Assembly: GCA_031291235.1 (NCBI GenBank)
Contig: JARLJL010000006.1
Location: 1 to 64,000, forward strand
DNA: 64,000 bases
Source: Sulfuriferula sp.
Lineage (GTDB): Bacteria > Pseudomonadota > Gammaproteobacteria > Burkholderiales > Sulfuriferulaceae
Reading direction: 5' to 3'
Shown here: positions 1-9,807 of the stretch, piece by piece
Layout: every line of letters begins with the position of its first letter
Numbering within the stretch: position 1 is the stretch's first letter
Notes under the pieces: model-generated
Seen by the model: the letters and a program-made list of their open reading frames with translations, nothing else
Databases searched by the model: none
What the model was told of the DNA's origin: nothing
Translations under genes and position numbers: made by a program

Positions 1-1000
1 CCAATTGGTTGGCCTGGCGCGCATTGTCTGCATTTTGTTTGACCGTAGAAGTCAGCTGTTCCATTGCCGATGCGGTTTCTTCCAGAGAACCGGCCTGCGC
101 TTCAGTACGATTGGACAAGTCCAGATTACCGGCCGCAATTTGACCGGAAGCCGAAGCAATAGCCTCGGTACCAACCCGCACTTCACCCACTACATGTCCG
201 AGACTTGCATTCATGTCCTTCAGCGCATTCAGCAATTCGCCGATTTCATCATGATTAACCACACTAACTGTCGAACGCAAATCGCCATCCGCGACATGAC
301 GTGCCACATCGACAGCATGATTCAGCGGAACAGTGATACTACGGATTAATAACCAACCGGTCACAGCCGCCATGATCACACCTAGCAGAATGACCGCAAT
401 TAACAAATACGTCATGCTGGCAATATTATCGCTGACCCGCACACGGTTCTTTTCCGCACGTTGCGTCAGGTACTCCACCAAGGCTTTCGAATCGGCATCG
501 CTTTTGGTAAACAGGGGATTAATCAGCGTTACTGTCATATTTTCAGCGTCAGCCCACTGGCCGGACTGTATTGCAGCAATAACCTGAGCAATGGCATCGA
601 CACCGAAACCGTTTGAATCCGAAAACCATGTGTCGTATAGCTGCTTTTCCTCTGGGTCAGCAATACCGGCCTGGTATGAACCAGCTTTTCCCTTGAGAAT
701 TTTATTGCTGGCTGCAATACTGTCGAAATGTTTTGTCACCGGGTGATTATGCAGCTTGGCCATGCTAAAAGATGGATCATGCTGTACAGCACGCAACAAT
801 TCGCTGCGATTGAATTCCATGCGATACTTCGTACGTATAATATCCGCTTCGGCCACTTTGTCTTTCAAAGTCAGGCGCTGCAGCATATCGACATTATGCT
901 GCGCGGTGTAAATACCCAAACCGCCTACAAGAATCAGCAGTAATGTCAAAACTGCAAATGCGCCCATCAATCGGGTCTTAATAGCCATACCACTAAACAT
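1..1000 (-). CDS. Methyl-accepting chemotaxis protein, 3' end cut by window edge
   Basis: No stop is reached before base 1, so this is the N-terminal 333 residues. Translation from ATG at 1000 (GGAGA ribosome site just upstream) gives a cytoplasmic start (MFSGMAIKTR), a first membrane helix at about residues 12-31, a periplasmic sensing region of about 150 residues compatible with a four-helix Tar-type domain, a second membrane helix (LLIAVILLGVIMAAVTGWLL), a HAMP linker, and the start of the methylation helix (SNRTEAQAGSLEETASAMEQ). It is the receptor that controls CheA through CheW. It is the last visible gene of the cheZYAW operon, 51 bp after cheW. The ligand cannot be told from sequence. 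Confidence 0.93.
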   Translation of the reverse strand, partial: MFSGMAIKTRLMGAFAVLTLLLILVGGLGIYTAQHNVDMLQRLTLKDKVAEADIIRTKYRMEFNRSELLRAVQHDPSFSMAKLHNHPVTKHFDSIAASNKILKGKAGSYQAGIADPEEKQLYDTWFSDSNGFGVDAIAQVIAAIQSGQWADAENMTVTLINPLFTKSDADSKALVEYLTQRAEKNRVRVSDNIASMTYLLIAVILLGVIMAAVTGWLLIRSITVPLNHAVDVARHVADGDLRSTVSVVNHDEIGELLNALKDMNASLGHVVGEVRVGTEAIASASGQIAAGNLDLSNRTEAQAGSLEETASAMEQLTSTVKQNADNARQANQL

Positions 1001-1051
1001 GATGCATTCTCCGCGGATAAGTCACTAGGCAATTCATATCTTGATTATTAA

Positions 1052-1546
1052 TCACGCAACCAATTCATCCGTCAAACCCATTTCAGAGCTGGACATCAAT
1101 TTATCGATATCAACCAGAATCAGCATGCGCTGATCTACTGTACCCAGCCCGATCAGATAGTTGGTATCAAGGGCGCTAGTCATTGCAGGCGCAGGTTTGA
1201 TTTGCTCGGGATTAAGCGTAATAACATCGGAAACGCTATCAACTACCATCCCGACGACTCGGCCGCCTACGTTCAAAATGATAACAACCGTCAGGTTGTC
1301 GTAGTTGGCTTCGCCAAGTTCGAATTTGATACGCATGTCTACGATGGGTACAATCAGACCGCGCAGATTCATCACTCCCTTGATAAACTCCGGCGCATTG
1401 GCAATCCTTGTCGGGCTTTCATAACCGCGAATTTCCTGAACTTTCAGAATATCTATCCCGTATTCTTCAGCGCCTAATGTAAATGCCAGAAACTCATGTC
1501 CTGTAACATCTTCCGAACTGCCGCTCATGTGCATATTGTTTTGCAT
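1052..1546 (-). CDS. cheW: Chemotaxis coupling protein CheW
   Basis: 164 residues, the usual size of a single-domain CheW. It is the scaffold that joins receptors to the CheA kinase. Family signatures are visible: [20 protein letters not shown] at the start of the domain, the core [16 protein letters not shown], and [13 protein letters not shown]. The ATG at 1546 follows AAGAGG at good spacing. It lies 26 bp after cheA and just before the receptor gene in the same operon. Nothing is missing or fused. Confidence 0.96.
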   Translation of the reverse strand: MQNNMHMSGSSEDVTGHEFLAFTLGAEEYGIDILKVQEIRGYESPTRIANAPEFIKGVMNLRGLIVPIVDMRIKFELGEANYDNLTVVIILNVGGRVVGMVVDSVSDVITLNPEQIKPAPAMTSALDTNYLIGLGTVDQRMLILVDIDKLMSSSEMGLTDELVA

Positions 1547-1572
1547 AAATAACCTCTTGACTAATATACAAT

Positions 1573-3627
1573 TTACCCAAGCGAACGCATCAATGCAGAT
1601 ACATCCACTATCAAGGATACGCCGCCATCGCCTAAAATAGTTGCGCCCGATATTCCGGGCACTTTGCGAAAATTGGATTCCAGATTTTTGACCACTACCT
1701 GTTGTTGTCCAACCAGACTATCAACAAATATCGCGGCTTTCTTGCCATCCACGCCCATGATGATGACTATACCGTCAGAAGGATCGGCATAACGCGGATT
1801 GATAGCAAATTGTTCGTATAAATATATCAACGGAAGGTACTCGTCGCGCACCTTGATTAAGCGTCCCTGGCCGGCAACTTCTTTGAGTTCGGTCTTCTCC
1901 GGTTGCAACGATTCAATCACATAGGCAAGCGGTACGATATAAACCTCTTCGCCCACTTTTATCGACATGCCATCCAGTATCGCCAGCGTTAACGGCAACG
2001 AAATACGCATCGTGGAGCCAAACCCTCGCGCCGAGCGGATTTCCACAGTCCCACCCATCGCAGTTATGTTTCGTTTGACCACGTCCATTCCCACCCCGCG
2101 ACCGGATATATCGGTGACGACTTCCGCAGTAGAAAATCCGGGGGCAAAAATCAACTGCCATACGTCCTCGTCTGGCATATTATCAGAAACAGTCAACCCC
2201 TGTTGCACCGCCTTTGCCAAAATACGATCGCGATTAAGTCCGGCACCATCGTCACTGACTTCAATCACGATATGACCGCCTTGATGGGATGCAGCCAACG
2301 TCAATCTGCCCGCTTCCGACTTGCCTGCAGCCCTGCGCACCTCCGGCAACTCGATACCGTGATCGACGCTATTGCGCACCAGATGCGTCAACGGATCCAC
2401 GATACGTTCTATCAATCCCTTGTCGAGTTCTGTGGCAGCGCCTTGAGTAACGAAATCTATTTTCTTGCCCAATTTCCCAGCCATATCGCGCACCATGCGC
2501 GGAAAGCGGGAAAATACATAATCCATCGGCATCATGCGTATAGACATGACGGCTTCTTGCAAATCATGCGTGTTACGAGTCAACTGTCCGACGCTATTCA
2601 GCAAGCCTTCATGCAACATCGGATCCAGATTACCGATACGCTGTTCTATCATAGCCTGAGTAATCACCAGCTCGCCGACAAGGTTGATCAGCTGGTCGAC
2701 TTTCTCAATGCTGACTCTGATGGAGCTTGACTCCGCATTTCCGGCTGCGGCCTTGTCGCTATCGCGTCTGGCTTGTTTTCTTTCTGTCGATTCGACGTGC
2801 GCGGCAGCTTGCACAGCAGCTTCGGCTGCTGCATCGGCAACTTCCTTTTTCTGGATTTCAGTCAGCAGCGGCTCAAAGAATCCGTAACCTGGATCCTCAT
2901 TGGCAGACACGGATGGTGCCGCGATTACCGGTGTAATATTAGTAATTTTCAATGCATCCGCATCGAGCACAAACGAACAAATGGCAACGATATCATCGAC
3001 ACTTTCTTCGGTTATCAGCACGAATACCGTGCGTTGATCTTCCAGCAGGGATTGTGTAATGTGCCCCAGCAAACCCAGCTCGCTGGCAAGCGCATCAACA
3101 TCGCGCTGCGGGGTCTCCGGCAACTCGATACGATAATGCTGCACATTCGCTGGAACCGATGCCGCATTGCCGGTATGCGCTTCCTGCACTGCAGATGCGG
3201 CTTTTGATTCTACGGGGGACGCAGCAGCATGCACCGCTCCAAGCGCAGACAATGCCTGCAACCGCTTGCTGATCTGCTCGACGGCCTCCCGATCGACCGC
3301 GGCGCCATTTTTATGACCGTTAATTAACATTTCCAGCACATCTTTGGCCGCTAAAAATGCATCGACGTGCTCGGCTGTTAAAGGTATTTCACCTTTACGA
3401 ATACGGTCCAGCAACGATTCCAGAACATGCGTGACTTCAGTAATATCATTAAACCCGAATGTCGCCGCTCCGCCTTTTATCGAATGCGCAGTGCGAAAAA
3501 TGGCATCCAGATCTTCCGGATCCGGCGAAGCGACATCAACATCCAACAACAGTCTTTCTTTTTCCGCCAATAATTCAGCTGCTTCATCAAAAAACACCTG
3601 GTAAAACTGACTCATATCAACCGTCAT
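1573..3627 (-). CDS. cheA: Chemotaxis histidine kinase CheA
   Basis: 684 residues from ATG 3627, chosen over an in-frame TTG six bases upstream because GGGAG then sits six bases before the ATG. Domains in order: Hpt/P1 with phospho-accepting His48 ([15 protein letters not shown]), a P2-like CheY-binding region (about 165-235), an Ala/Glu-rich linker, the dimerisation helices ([15 protein letters not shown]), the HATPase domain with N box ([12 protein letters not shown]), DDGAGLNRD and GRGVGMDVV, and a C-terminal CheW-like P5 domain. It phosphorylates CheY in response to receptor state. All catalytic boxes look intact. It lies between cheY and cheW in the operon. Confidence 0.97.
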   Translation of the reverse strand: MTVDMSQFYQVFFDEAAELLAEKERLLLDVDVASPDPEDLDAIFRTAHSIKGGAATFGFNDITEVTHVLESLLDRIRKGEIPLTAEHVDAFLAAKDVLEMLINGHKNGAAVDREAVEQISKRLQALSALGAVHAAASPVESKAASAVQEAHTGNAASVPANVQHYRIELPETPQRDVDALASELGLLGHITQSLLEDQRTVFVLITEESVDDIVAICSFVLDADALKITNITPVIAAPSVSANEDPGYGFFEPLLTEIQKKEVADAAAEAAVQAAAHVESTERKQARRDSDKAAAGNAESSSIRVSIEKVDQLINLVGELVITQAMIEQRIGNLDPMLHEGLLNSVGQLTRNTHDLQEAVMSIRMMPMDYVFSRFPRMVRDMAGKLGKKIDFVTQGAATELDKGLIERIVDPLTHLVRNSVDHGIELPEVRRAAGKSEAGRLTLAASHQGGHIVIEVSDDGAGLNRDRILAKAVQQGLTVSDNMPDEDVWQLIFAPGFSTAEVVTDISGRGVGMDVVKRNITAMGGTVEIRSARGFGSTMRISLPLTLAILDGMSIKVGEEVYIVPLAYVIESLQPEKTELKEVAGQGRLIKVRDEYLPLIYLYEQFAINPRYADPSDGIVIIMGVDGKKAAIFVDSLVGQQQVVVKNLESNFRKVPGISGATILGDGGVSLIVDVSALMRSLG

Positions 3628-3773
3628 TACCAACTCCCTAAATTGCTTGACTGTTATCTTGTTTTTTATGGGGATTCCAGAAAACTATATGCGCAGCAAT
3701 GGCAATCCATCACCCGCAATCTATCGACGGTTTTAATACCGCAGGAAAGGCGGAGACGCTAAACCAATATAAA

Positions 3774-4139
3774 TTAACCTATTACTTTTTTAACGACTTC
3801 AGTCAATCTTTGCGGATCAAAAGGCTTTACCAGCCAGCCATTCGCCCCGGCAGCGCGCCCTTGGGATTTCATCTCGTCGCTGGATTCCGTTGTCAACATT
3901 AAAATCGGTACATGCTGGTAATTAGCCATGCCCCGCAACATTTTAATTAGCGTCAAGCCATCCATGCGCGGCATATTCTGATCGGTAAGTACCAGATCAT
4001 ACGTATGTTGCTTGGCCTTATTTAAACCGTCTTGACCATCAACTGCTTCCGTCACATCGTAACCAGCCGCTTTTAGACTAAAGCTCACCATTTGCCGAAG
4101 CGAGCCCGAATCATCCACTGCCAATATGGTCTTAGCCAT
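3774..4139 (-). CDS. cheY: Chemotaxis response regulator CheY
   Basis: A single receiver domain of 121 residues with no output domain. The acidic pair is Asp9/Asp10, the phospho-acceptor Asp53 (VLTDQNMP), and the conserved Lys105 is in VKPF. Phospho-CheY would bind the flagellar switch. Two adjacent ATGs exist (4142, 4139); 4139 is preferred because AGAGGG is then five bases away. It sits between the CheZ-like phosphatase gene and cheA, 146 bp before cheA, which is consistent with its job as the CheA output. The chemotaxis-specific reading rests on context as well as sequence. Confidence 0.93.
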   Translation of the reverse strand: MAKTILAVDDSGSLRQMVSFSLKAAGYDVTEAVDGQDGLNKAKQHTYDLVLTDQNMPRMDGLTLIKMLRGMANYQHVPILMLTTESSDEMKSQGRAAGANGWLVKPFDPQRLTEVVKKVIG

Positions 4140-4202
4140 CATATCCCTCTTGTATACTCTCTATTCACAATTCACGAATTCAACGAACCTGCCATTTTCG
4201 GC

Positions 4203-4736
4203 CTAAAATAATTCGATATCGCCACTTTCCAGATGCTGTTGCGTTACTATCTTACGCGACACGTCGTCGAAGACCAGTCTTTGATGCTGCAATTCGGTAT
4301 TCATAACATGCAATATGGCCAGAATGGCTGCATCATCGGCAGTTGCAGGGATTTGACGATCGGATCTATCCATCACCGCAAAGACATCATGCAACTCAGC
4401 GATATGTTTAGACATTTTGGTAATAAGCTGACTGGTCATATCCTGGAATTGCAGACCGGTAATGGCCGCATTGATATGCTGATTGATTTCTGTTTGCAGT
4501 GCTGCGAGCTGTTCGCCGGAAGATTTGAGGTCCGGTAAATTCGACAGTTGTTGATAAGATGACAAACCTTGATGTATCGCCAGAAAGCTGTTCCCCAGCT
4601 TGCGTATTGCCTCTTCCAGCAAATTGTTGGTTTGCACCAAATCGCGCTGTATCTCCAGCACATGCTGGTTACCATGTTTGGAAATCGCGGTTAACAATTG
4701 CTGCAATTGTGAGCCCATGGTTTGATTATTCTGCAT
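4203..4736 (-). CDS. cheZ: CheZ-like phospho-CheY phosphatase
   Basis: 177 residues from ATG 4736, which follows a GGGGGG ribosome site; the frame stays open further upstream (to 4778) without a better start. It is predicted to be mostly helical. Helix motif LQFQDMTSQLI carries Asp99 and Gln103 in the D-x-x-x-Q spacing of the CheZ catalytic pair (QDLTGQ in E. coli). The acidic, hydrophobic C-terminal tail (SGDIELF) resembles the CheY-docking tail of CheZ. As first gene of the operon, directly before cheY, a role in removing phosphate from CheY is likely. It is shorter than E. coli CheZ (about 214 residues), with a reduced N-terminal hairpin. Confidence 0.82.
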   Translation of the reverse strand: MQNNQTMGSQLQQLLTAISKHGNQHVLEIQRDLVQTNNLLEEAIRKLGNSFLAIHQGLSSYQQLSNLPDLKSSGEQLAALQTEINQHINAAITGLQFQDMTSQLITKMSKHIAELHDVFAVMDRSDRQIPATADDAAILAILHVMNTELQHQRLVFDDVSRKIVTQQHLESGDIELF

Positions 4737-4848
4737 TATTGATCCCCCCAGTGGCCTCATCCAGGGATTTGCAATCATTGTCGGGACAATAGACTGTTAC
4801 CTGGCAATATTTTTATAGTTGCACTTAATGAAATCATCGAGCCGGCCT

Positions 4849-5781
4849 TTAGTTAATATAATTAAATAAAGACAAATTCGTAATTTTTACAAAAGACTGC
4901 TGAGCCGCCTGCAATGTCAGATTCTGCTGCGCCAATAAGGATGCAGCTTTAGCATAATCCAAATCCTGTAGGCTTGACAAGCTTTGGCTATATTGCACAT
5001 CGAGATTCGACCCGTAACTGTCCAGCGAAGTCAGCGTCTGCAACTTCGAACCCGTCGAAGCACGCGCCGTCAGTACATTATCCAGCGTCGCCCCGATATT
5101 GGTGTTTGCCGTTTGCAGCGCTGTAGTTATCTGGCTGGTAGTACTGGCCGGATTTTCCAATACGGTTGCAAAATCATCCAGCGTTTTGAAAATATCCTGC
5201 GTGCCGGTTTGAAATATACCCGGACCCGATTCACTGATGTTCATCTGGCTTGTGGTATCCACCTGTAACTGACGTTGACCCTGATCACCTACATACTGAG
5301 CGCCTGTAATGGTCACGCCCGCCACCACTGTCGTGGTTTTGACAAATGGCGGAGTGGCGGTCTTATAACCGCCAAACACATAATTACCGGTTCCGTCTGT
5401 GGCATTGGCCAAAGATAGCAAGCTATCAAATCCCTGACGCAGCTGGGTAGCGATCGCTGCACGCTGCGTGCTGGTCAACGTCCCGTCGCCCGCACTGATA
5501 ACCAGCGTTTTCAGACTCTGCAACTGATCGGTTGCGCTCGACAGGGAGTTTTCCACCGAAGATAGCGAATTGGTCGCAGCCTGACGATTGGTGGCAAATT
5601 GCGTATTCATCGACTGGGTCTGGGTGATGTTCAGCACCTGCGCTGCCGCCACAGGATCATCTGCCGGCGTCAATATCCGTTTGCTGGTAGCCAGCTGTTG
5701 CTGTGTAGTGACCACAGCGCTTTGCAAATCGCTGATTTTGGCCGAACCTTGTTCAAATATGCTACTGGTACTAATACGCAT
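4849..5781 (-). CDS. flgL: Flagellar hook-filament junction protein FlgL (HAP3)
   Basis: 310 residues. The start (MRISTSSIFEQGSAKISDLQ) and the C-terminal helix (YAKAASLLAQQNLTLQAAQQ) are typical of FlgL and the flagellin fold, with coiled-coil termini and a variable middle. ATG 5781 is chosen over the upstream in-frame GTG because GGAGGT lies five bases before it. FlgL forms the second ring between hook and filament and is exported by the flagellar type III system. It follows flgK by 20 bp, so the two are co-transcribed, probably from the sigma-28 promoter upstream of flgK. Confidence 0.95.
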   Translation of the reverse strand: MRISTSSIFEQGSAKISDLQSAVVTTQQQLATSKRILTPADDPVAAAQVLNITQTQSMNTQFATNRQAATNSLSSVENSLSSATDQLQSLKTLVISAGDGTLTSTQRAAIATQLRQGFDSLLSLANATDGTGNYVFGGYKTATPPFVKTTTVVAGVTITGAQYVGDQGQRQLQVDTTSQMNISESGPGIFQTGTQDIFKTLDDFATVLENPASTTSQITTALQTANTNIGATLDNVLTARASTGSKLQTLTSLDSYGSNLDVQYSQSLSSLQDLDYAKAASLLAQQNLTLQAAQQSFVKITNLSLFNYIN

Positions 5782-5801
5782 GATTACCTCCACTTACCAC
5801 T

Positions 5802-7736
5802 TTAGAGATTCAGCAACACGTCAAACAACGTGCCGGCTATCGTCATCAGTTTACCGGCTGCCTGGTAAGCCTGCTGATACTGTAGCAATTTGGTGGCTTC
5901 CTCATCCAGATTCACACCGGAGGTCGATTGCTGAGCCGCAGTCAGATTCGTCAGCGTTTGCCCTTCGGCCGTGCTGGTCACCTTCAACTCCTGGGTTTTG
6001 CTACCGATACCGGCAACCAGTTGCGAAAAGGCAGCCTGGAAATTTTCAGTGCCGTTCGCCAATGTGTTACTACTTTGCAGCCCTGCCATCAACAACGCAT
6101 TGCGATTGTCGCTCGTCCCTGCGACATTGGCGCTGACGGTAAAGGTATCGCCATTGGCCGGCGCGCCGCTCAATGTAAAACTCATGCCGCCGAAACTGAC
6201 AGTAGCGCCAGCCGTGTAAGGCACAGGTGCGCCTGCCGCATAAGTTGTCGTCGTGCCATTGCTGGTAACCGTCACCGGATCAGCTGCCGGGAAGCCGGTC
6301 AACTCGTTGGTGCCGGATGCATAGGTCAATGTCACCGGGGACCCTGCAGTCAACGGCGAGGCCGGATAGCTGCTGTCTACGCTACCCAGACTGATGGCCC
6401 CGGTACCTGTATTGCTGGTGGTAGCCGCTGTCACAATAGGCCCTGCTGCTGCAATCTGGCTGGGGTCGGTCAATGCCACGGTAAAAGAAGTTGCCCCCGT
6501 CGCAGTAGGGCGAATCAGGAAGTTATCGCCTGTCGCAGGTGTTCCCGTCAGATTGTATGTAACACCGTCTATGGTTTGCGGGAATGAAGCAAACGTTGTT
6601 GTAGCGCCATCCGAAGCGCGAGTAACAGTGTAATTGGTACCGTCGTATTTCAGGCTGTAATCGCTGGTTGTCAGCGCGTTGACGTCCGTGATGCTCGCCG
6701 TCAGCGCGCCAGTTCCGGTATTTCCGCTATTGGCATTTACCGTAGGCGTACCCACCGTAAAGAAGGGGCTGCCGAAATTACCGCTCTGATCCAGTCCCAA
6801 CGCTTGCTGGCTATTGAATGTAGTCGCCAGACCGATTGCCACGCGCCCCAAGGCATTCTGGGCAGGATCCAGCGTCTGGCTACGAAAATCGAGCAGACCG
6901 CCCAATTGACCGCCAGTCAATGCAGAGCCGCTGAGTATCGACGTTTTCCCATTGCTGTTATAGGCAACTTCGAGCTGACTCGAATCAGTCGGCGATGTCG
7001 CCGTGCTTAAATTGTAAGCCTTGGCACCCACAACCAGCGATTGACCATTGCCAATAAAGACACTGTATGTGCCATCGTCCTGCTTGACTACAGTCGCCTT
7101 GATTTGCTGATTCAATGTCGCAACCAGCTGATCGCGCTGATCCAACAGATCGTTCGGCGGTTGCCCGGAGGTTTGTGCAGCCGCAATATTGTTATTCAAT
7201 TGCGCAATCTGGGTTGCCAGCGAGTTAACTGTTGCAACTCCGTTGACAATCTGGGTGTTCACATCCTGATTCATCTGGCTAAGCTGCGTACCCAGACTTT
7301 GGAACTGAGAAGCCAGCGCATCGGCCGATGACAAGGCAGCCTGCCGTGTTGCAGCAGACGACGCATCGGTAGTGACATTCTGTATGCCTGAGAAGAAGGT
7401 TTGCAGCGCCGGAGACAGCCCGGTCGTCGAATCCGCCAGCATATTGTTGATTTGAGAAATCTGCGTGTAATAGGTATTCAGGCTGCTGGTACTGCTTTGC
7501 GCCGAATTGACTTGCGCCGCCTGGAAGCTCGAATACATGCGCTGTATGGTGGTGACACTTACCCCCTGCCCCACATATCCGTACCCGAAATTTTGTGCGG
7601 TGGCGGCGGCTTGGACAATAACCTGTCGGCTGTATCCCGGCGTTGAAGCGTTGGCGATATTGTGCCCGGTCGTGCTGATCCCTATCTGGGCGGCAGCCAG
7701 TGCACTTTGTCCGATACTCAGTATATTAGCGCCCAT
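5802..7736 (-). CDS. flgK: Flagellar hook-associated protein FlgK (HAP1)
   Basis: 644 residues, somewhat longer than enterobacterial FlgK (about 550). The N-terminal rod-type motif (ALAAAQIGISTTGHNIANAS, then TPGYSRQ) and the C-terminal helix (LLQYQQAYQAAGKLMTIAG) are diagnostic. The extra length lies in a Thr/Gly/Ala-rich middle section (about 330-560) that would be surface exposed. FlgK is the first junction protein on the hook. A sigma-28 promoter (7766-7792) lies in the flgJ-flgK gap, which fits late-class expression of flgKL. Confidence 0.96.
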   Translation of the reverse strand: MGANILSIGQSALAAAQIGISTTGHNIANASTPGYSRQVIVQAAATAQNFGYGYVGQGVSVTTIQRMYSSFQAAQVNSAQSSTSSLNTYYTQISQINNMLADSTTGLSPALQTFFSGIQNVTTDASSAATRQAALSSADALASQFQSLGTQLSQMNQDVNTQIVNGVATVNSLATQIAQLNNNIAAAQTSGQPPNDLLDQRDQLVATLNQQIKATVVKQDDGTYSVFIGNGQSLVVGAKAYNLSTATSPTDSSQLEVAYNSNGKTSILSGSALTGGQLGGLLDFRSQTLDPAQNALGRVAIGLATTFNSQQALGLDQSGNFGSPFFTVGTPTVNANSGNTGTGALTASITDVNALTTSDYSLKYDGTNYTVTRASDGATTTFASFPQTIDGVTYNLTGTPATGDNFLIRPTATGATSFTVALTDPSQIAAAGPIVTAATTSNTGTGAISLGSVDSSYPASPLTAGSPVTLTYASGTNELTGFPAADPVTVTSNGTTTTYAAGAPVPYTAGATVSFGGMSFTLSGAPANGDTFTVSANVAGTSDNRNALLMAGLQSSNTLANGTENFQAAFSQLVAGIGSKTQELKVTSTAEGQTLTNLTAAQQSTSGVNLDEEATKLLQYQQAYQAAGKLMTIAGTLFDVLLNL

Positions 7737-7765
7737 GATATTTTTACTCCAATACGTTACTTATA

Positions 7766-7792
7766 TTAACGACAGCTGCGGGCCAAACTTTA
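7766..7792 (-). promoter_or_regulatory. Sigma-28 (FliA) promoter for flgKL
   Basis: On the minus strand the sequence reads TAAAGTTT, 11 bases, GTCGTTAA. The -35 box matches the FliA consensus exactly and the -10 box matches GCCGATAA in six of eight positions, with exact spacing. It lies 30 bp before the flgK start, between flgJ and flgK. Confidence 0.72.
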
Positions 7793-7798
7793 ACGCCG

Positions 7799-8671
7799 TC
7801 AGGCTGATAACGACTGGGTAATAATTTTGGTCAGCTTATCTGCATAATTAGGGTCCGTGGCATAACCAGCCTGTTGCAATCCCTGAGCGAAACCGGCTGC
7901 GTCACGTGCATTGGCGATTACATTTTGATAGCGCGGATTGTTCCGCAACAAACTCGCGTAATCGCGAAAGGAGTCTGCATAACTGTCGTATGCGCGGAAT
8001 TTCTGCACCCGTTTCTGGGCGACGCCATTAGTGTATTCCGTAGTAACCGCATCAACTGTTTTACCGTTCCAGGATGGCCCGGCCTTGATCCCGAACAGGT
8101 TATGACTGCTGCTGCCGTCTGCAGTCAGTATTTCCTTGCGTCCCCAGCCACTTTCCAGCGCAGCCTGTCCCAGCATGAATTTGGCAGGGATGCCGGTGGT
8201 TCGGCTAGCCTCTTCTGCATGCGCCTGCAGCTTGTTCTGGAACGACTGGGCCTGGGCAGATTGCGCATGAACGGATACAGATGTATCCATTGGGTTCGGT
8301 GCACCCGTTTCGCTACTGGAAACACCTGTATTGCCCGACGAAGTCTGGGCAGGCTGAGATGCGGTCATGGCATTGGCCGACAATTGCCGGGCCAGCACAT
8401 CCGCCAGGCCTATGCCTCGCGTCGCCATGGTCTGACTCAACTGCTGATCGAGCATGGATGTATACAGACGCGTCTGGTCATTATCGAACATGCCGTCTTG
8501 CGGCGTTGCTTCACGCATGCTTTTCAGCATCATGTTCATGAAAACCGCCTCAAACTGCTTGGCGACCGTTTTGATCGCTTCAGGTGAGTTATCCTGCGCA
8601 GCCCGACGCAACGAGGCGAGGCCTTGGGTATCGGCCGCCAGGCTGCTGGTAATGTCGGTTGCGCCTATCAT
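7799..8671 (-). CDS. flgJ: FlgJ, rod scaffold and peptidoglycan hydrolase
   Basis: 290 residues from ATG 8671 (GAGG five bases upstream; the start lies within the end of flgI, an overlap of stop and ribosome site). The N-terminal rod-binding domain shows QFEAVFMNMMLKSMREA and MLDQQLSQ. After a Ser/Gln/Thr-rich linker, the C-terminal glucosaminidase-type (GH73) domain shows GQAALESGWG with the likely catalytic Glu, then NLFGIKAGPSW and a repeated Tyr/Phe pattern. It caps the growing rod and locally cuts peptidoglycan. The two-domain form is normal for beta- and gammaproteobacteria. Confidence 0.95.
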   Translation of the reverse strand: MIGATDITSSLAADTQGLASLRRAAQDNSPEAIKTVAKQFEAVFMNMMLKSMREATPQDGMFDNDQTRLYTSMLDQQLSQTMATRGIGLADVLARQLSANAMTASQPAQTSSGNTGVSSSETGAPNPMDTSVSVHAQSAQAQSFQNKLQAHAEEASRTTGIPAKFMLGQAALESGWGRKEILTADGSSSHNLFGIKAGPSWNGKTVDAVTTEYTNGVAQKRVQKFRAYDSYADSFRDYASLLRNNPRYQNVIANARDAAGFAQGLQQAGYATDPNYADKLTKIITQSLSA

Positions 8672-8678
8672 ATCAGCC

Positions 8679-9791
8679 TCAGATAATTTCCAGTTCGGCG
8701 CGCAATGCACCCGCAGACTTCATCGCCTGCAGGATTGCCAGCAAATCCTGCGGCGTCGCGCCGATGGCATTGAGCGCCTTGACCACATCGGATAACGAAG
8801 CCCCGCCTTTTACCAGCATCATCTGGCCGGGCTCGCTTTTAATTTCGATTTGCGAGGTCTGGGTAACCGTTGTTTTCCCTTTAGAGAAAGGTGCGGGCTG
8901 ACTGACGGACGGTTCATTCTTGATGGTCACGGATAAATTTCCGTGCGAGACGGCGCAAGGATCCAGCATCACCGTCTGATTCATCACTATCGAGCCAGTA
9001 CGGGCATTCATGATCACCTTGGCTGCGGTTTGCGCAGGATCAACGTTAATGCTTTGCAACGCCCCTAAAAAGGCCACTCTATCGTTACTGCCTATCGGCG
9101 TGCGTACCTGGATGACGCGCCCATCCAGGGCTGCAGCGGTGTCTTTGCCGAAATGCTGATTAATCGCATCCACTACTCTGCTGGCAGTAGAAAAATCGGT
9201 ATCATTCAGCTCCAGCCTGACGACGTTGTCCTGACCCAAAGCGCTGGTTACGGCACGTTCCACAGTCGCGCCGGAAGAAATACGCCCCACGCTCAGATGA
9301 TTGATTTGCGCTTTGGCACCGTTTACCGCAGCACCTGCGCCACTGACGACGATATTACCTTGCGCCATGGCATAAATCTGACCATCGGCGCCTTTTAACG
9401 GCGTCATCAACAGAGTACCGCCGCGGATACTCTTGGCATTGCCCATCGAGGAAACCGTCACATCCAGCAATTGGCCGGGCTGTGCAAAAGCGGGCAATGA
9501 AGAGGTCACCATAACGGCTGCAACGTTCTTCAGCTGCAGCGTAGTCCCCGCCGGCAGATTTACACCCATGCCCTTCAGCATGCTCGCCACGCTTTGCACC
9601 GTAAAGGGCGTTTGCGTGGTCTGATCGCCGCTGCCGTCCAGACCGACAACCAGACCGTATCCGATCAGCTGATTCTCGCGCACGCCCTGTATGCTTGCCA
9701 GATCCTTCAGGCGATCGGCGCGTACGGCACTGGACAGCAGCATCGCGGCCAGAGCGAGAATCAGTAATAACGATGTTTTCCGGGAAGTCAT
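8679..9791 (-). CDS. flgI: Flagellar P-ring protein FlgI
   Basis: 370 residues from ATG 9791; a longer in-frame start at 9824 would overlap flgH and place 11 residues before the signal peptide. The signal peptide is clear (LLLILALAAMLLSSAVRA, cleaved before DRLKD). Mature motifs RLKDLASIQGVRENQLIGYG, GLDGSGDQT and GMGVNLPAGT are strongly conserved in FlgI. It forms the periplasmic P ring around the rod. Gene order flgH-flgI-flgJ is canonical. Confidence 0.97.
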   Translation of the reverse strand: MTSRKTSLLLILALAAMLLSSAVRADRLKDLASIQGVRENQLIGYGLVVGLDGSGDQTTQTPFTVQSVASMLKGMGVNLPAGTTLQLKNVAAVMVTSSLPAFAQPGQLLDVTVSSMGNAKSIRGGTLLMTPLKGADGQIYAMAQGNIVVSGAGAAVNGAKAQINHLSVGRISSGATVERAVTSALGQDNVVRLELNDTDFSTASRVVDAINQHFGKDTAAALDGRVIQVRTPIGSNDRVAFLGALQSINVDPAQTAAKVIMNARTGSIVMNQTVMLDPCAVSHGNLSVTIKNEPSVSQPAPFSKGKTTVTQTSQIEIKSEPGQMMLVKGGASLSDVVKALNAIGATPQDLLAILQAMKSAGALRAELEII

Positions 9792-9807
9792 GATGGTCTC
9801 GCTATCG

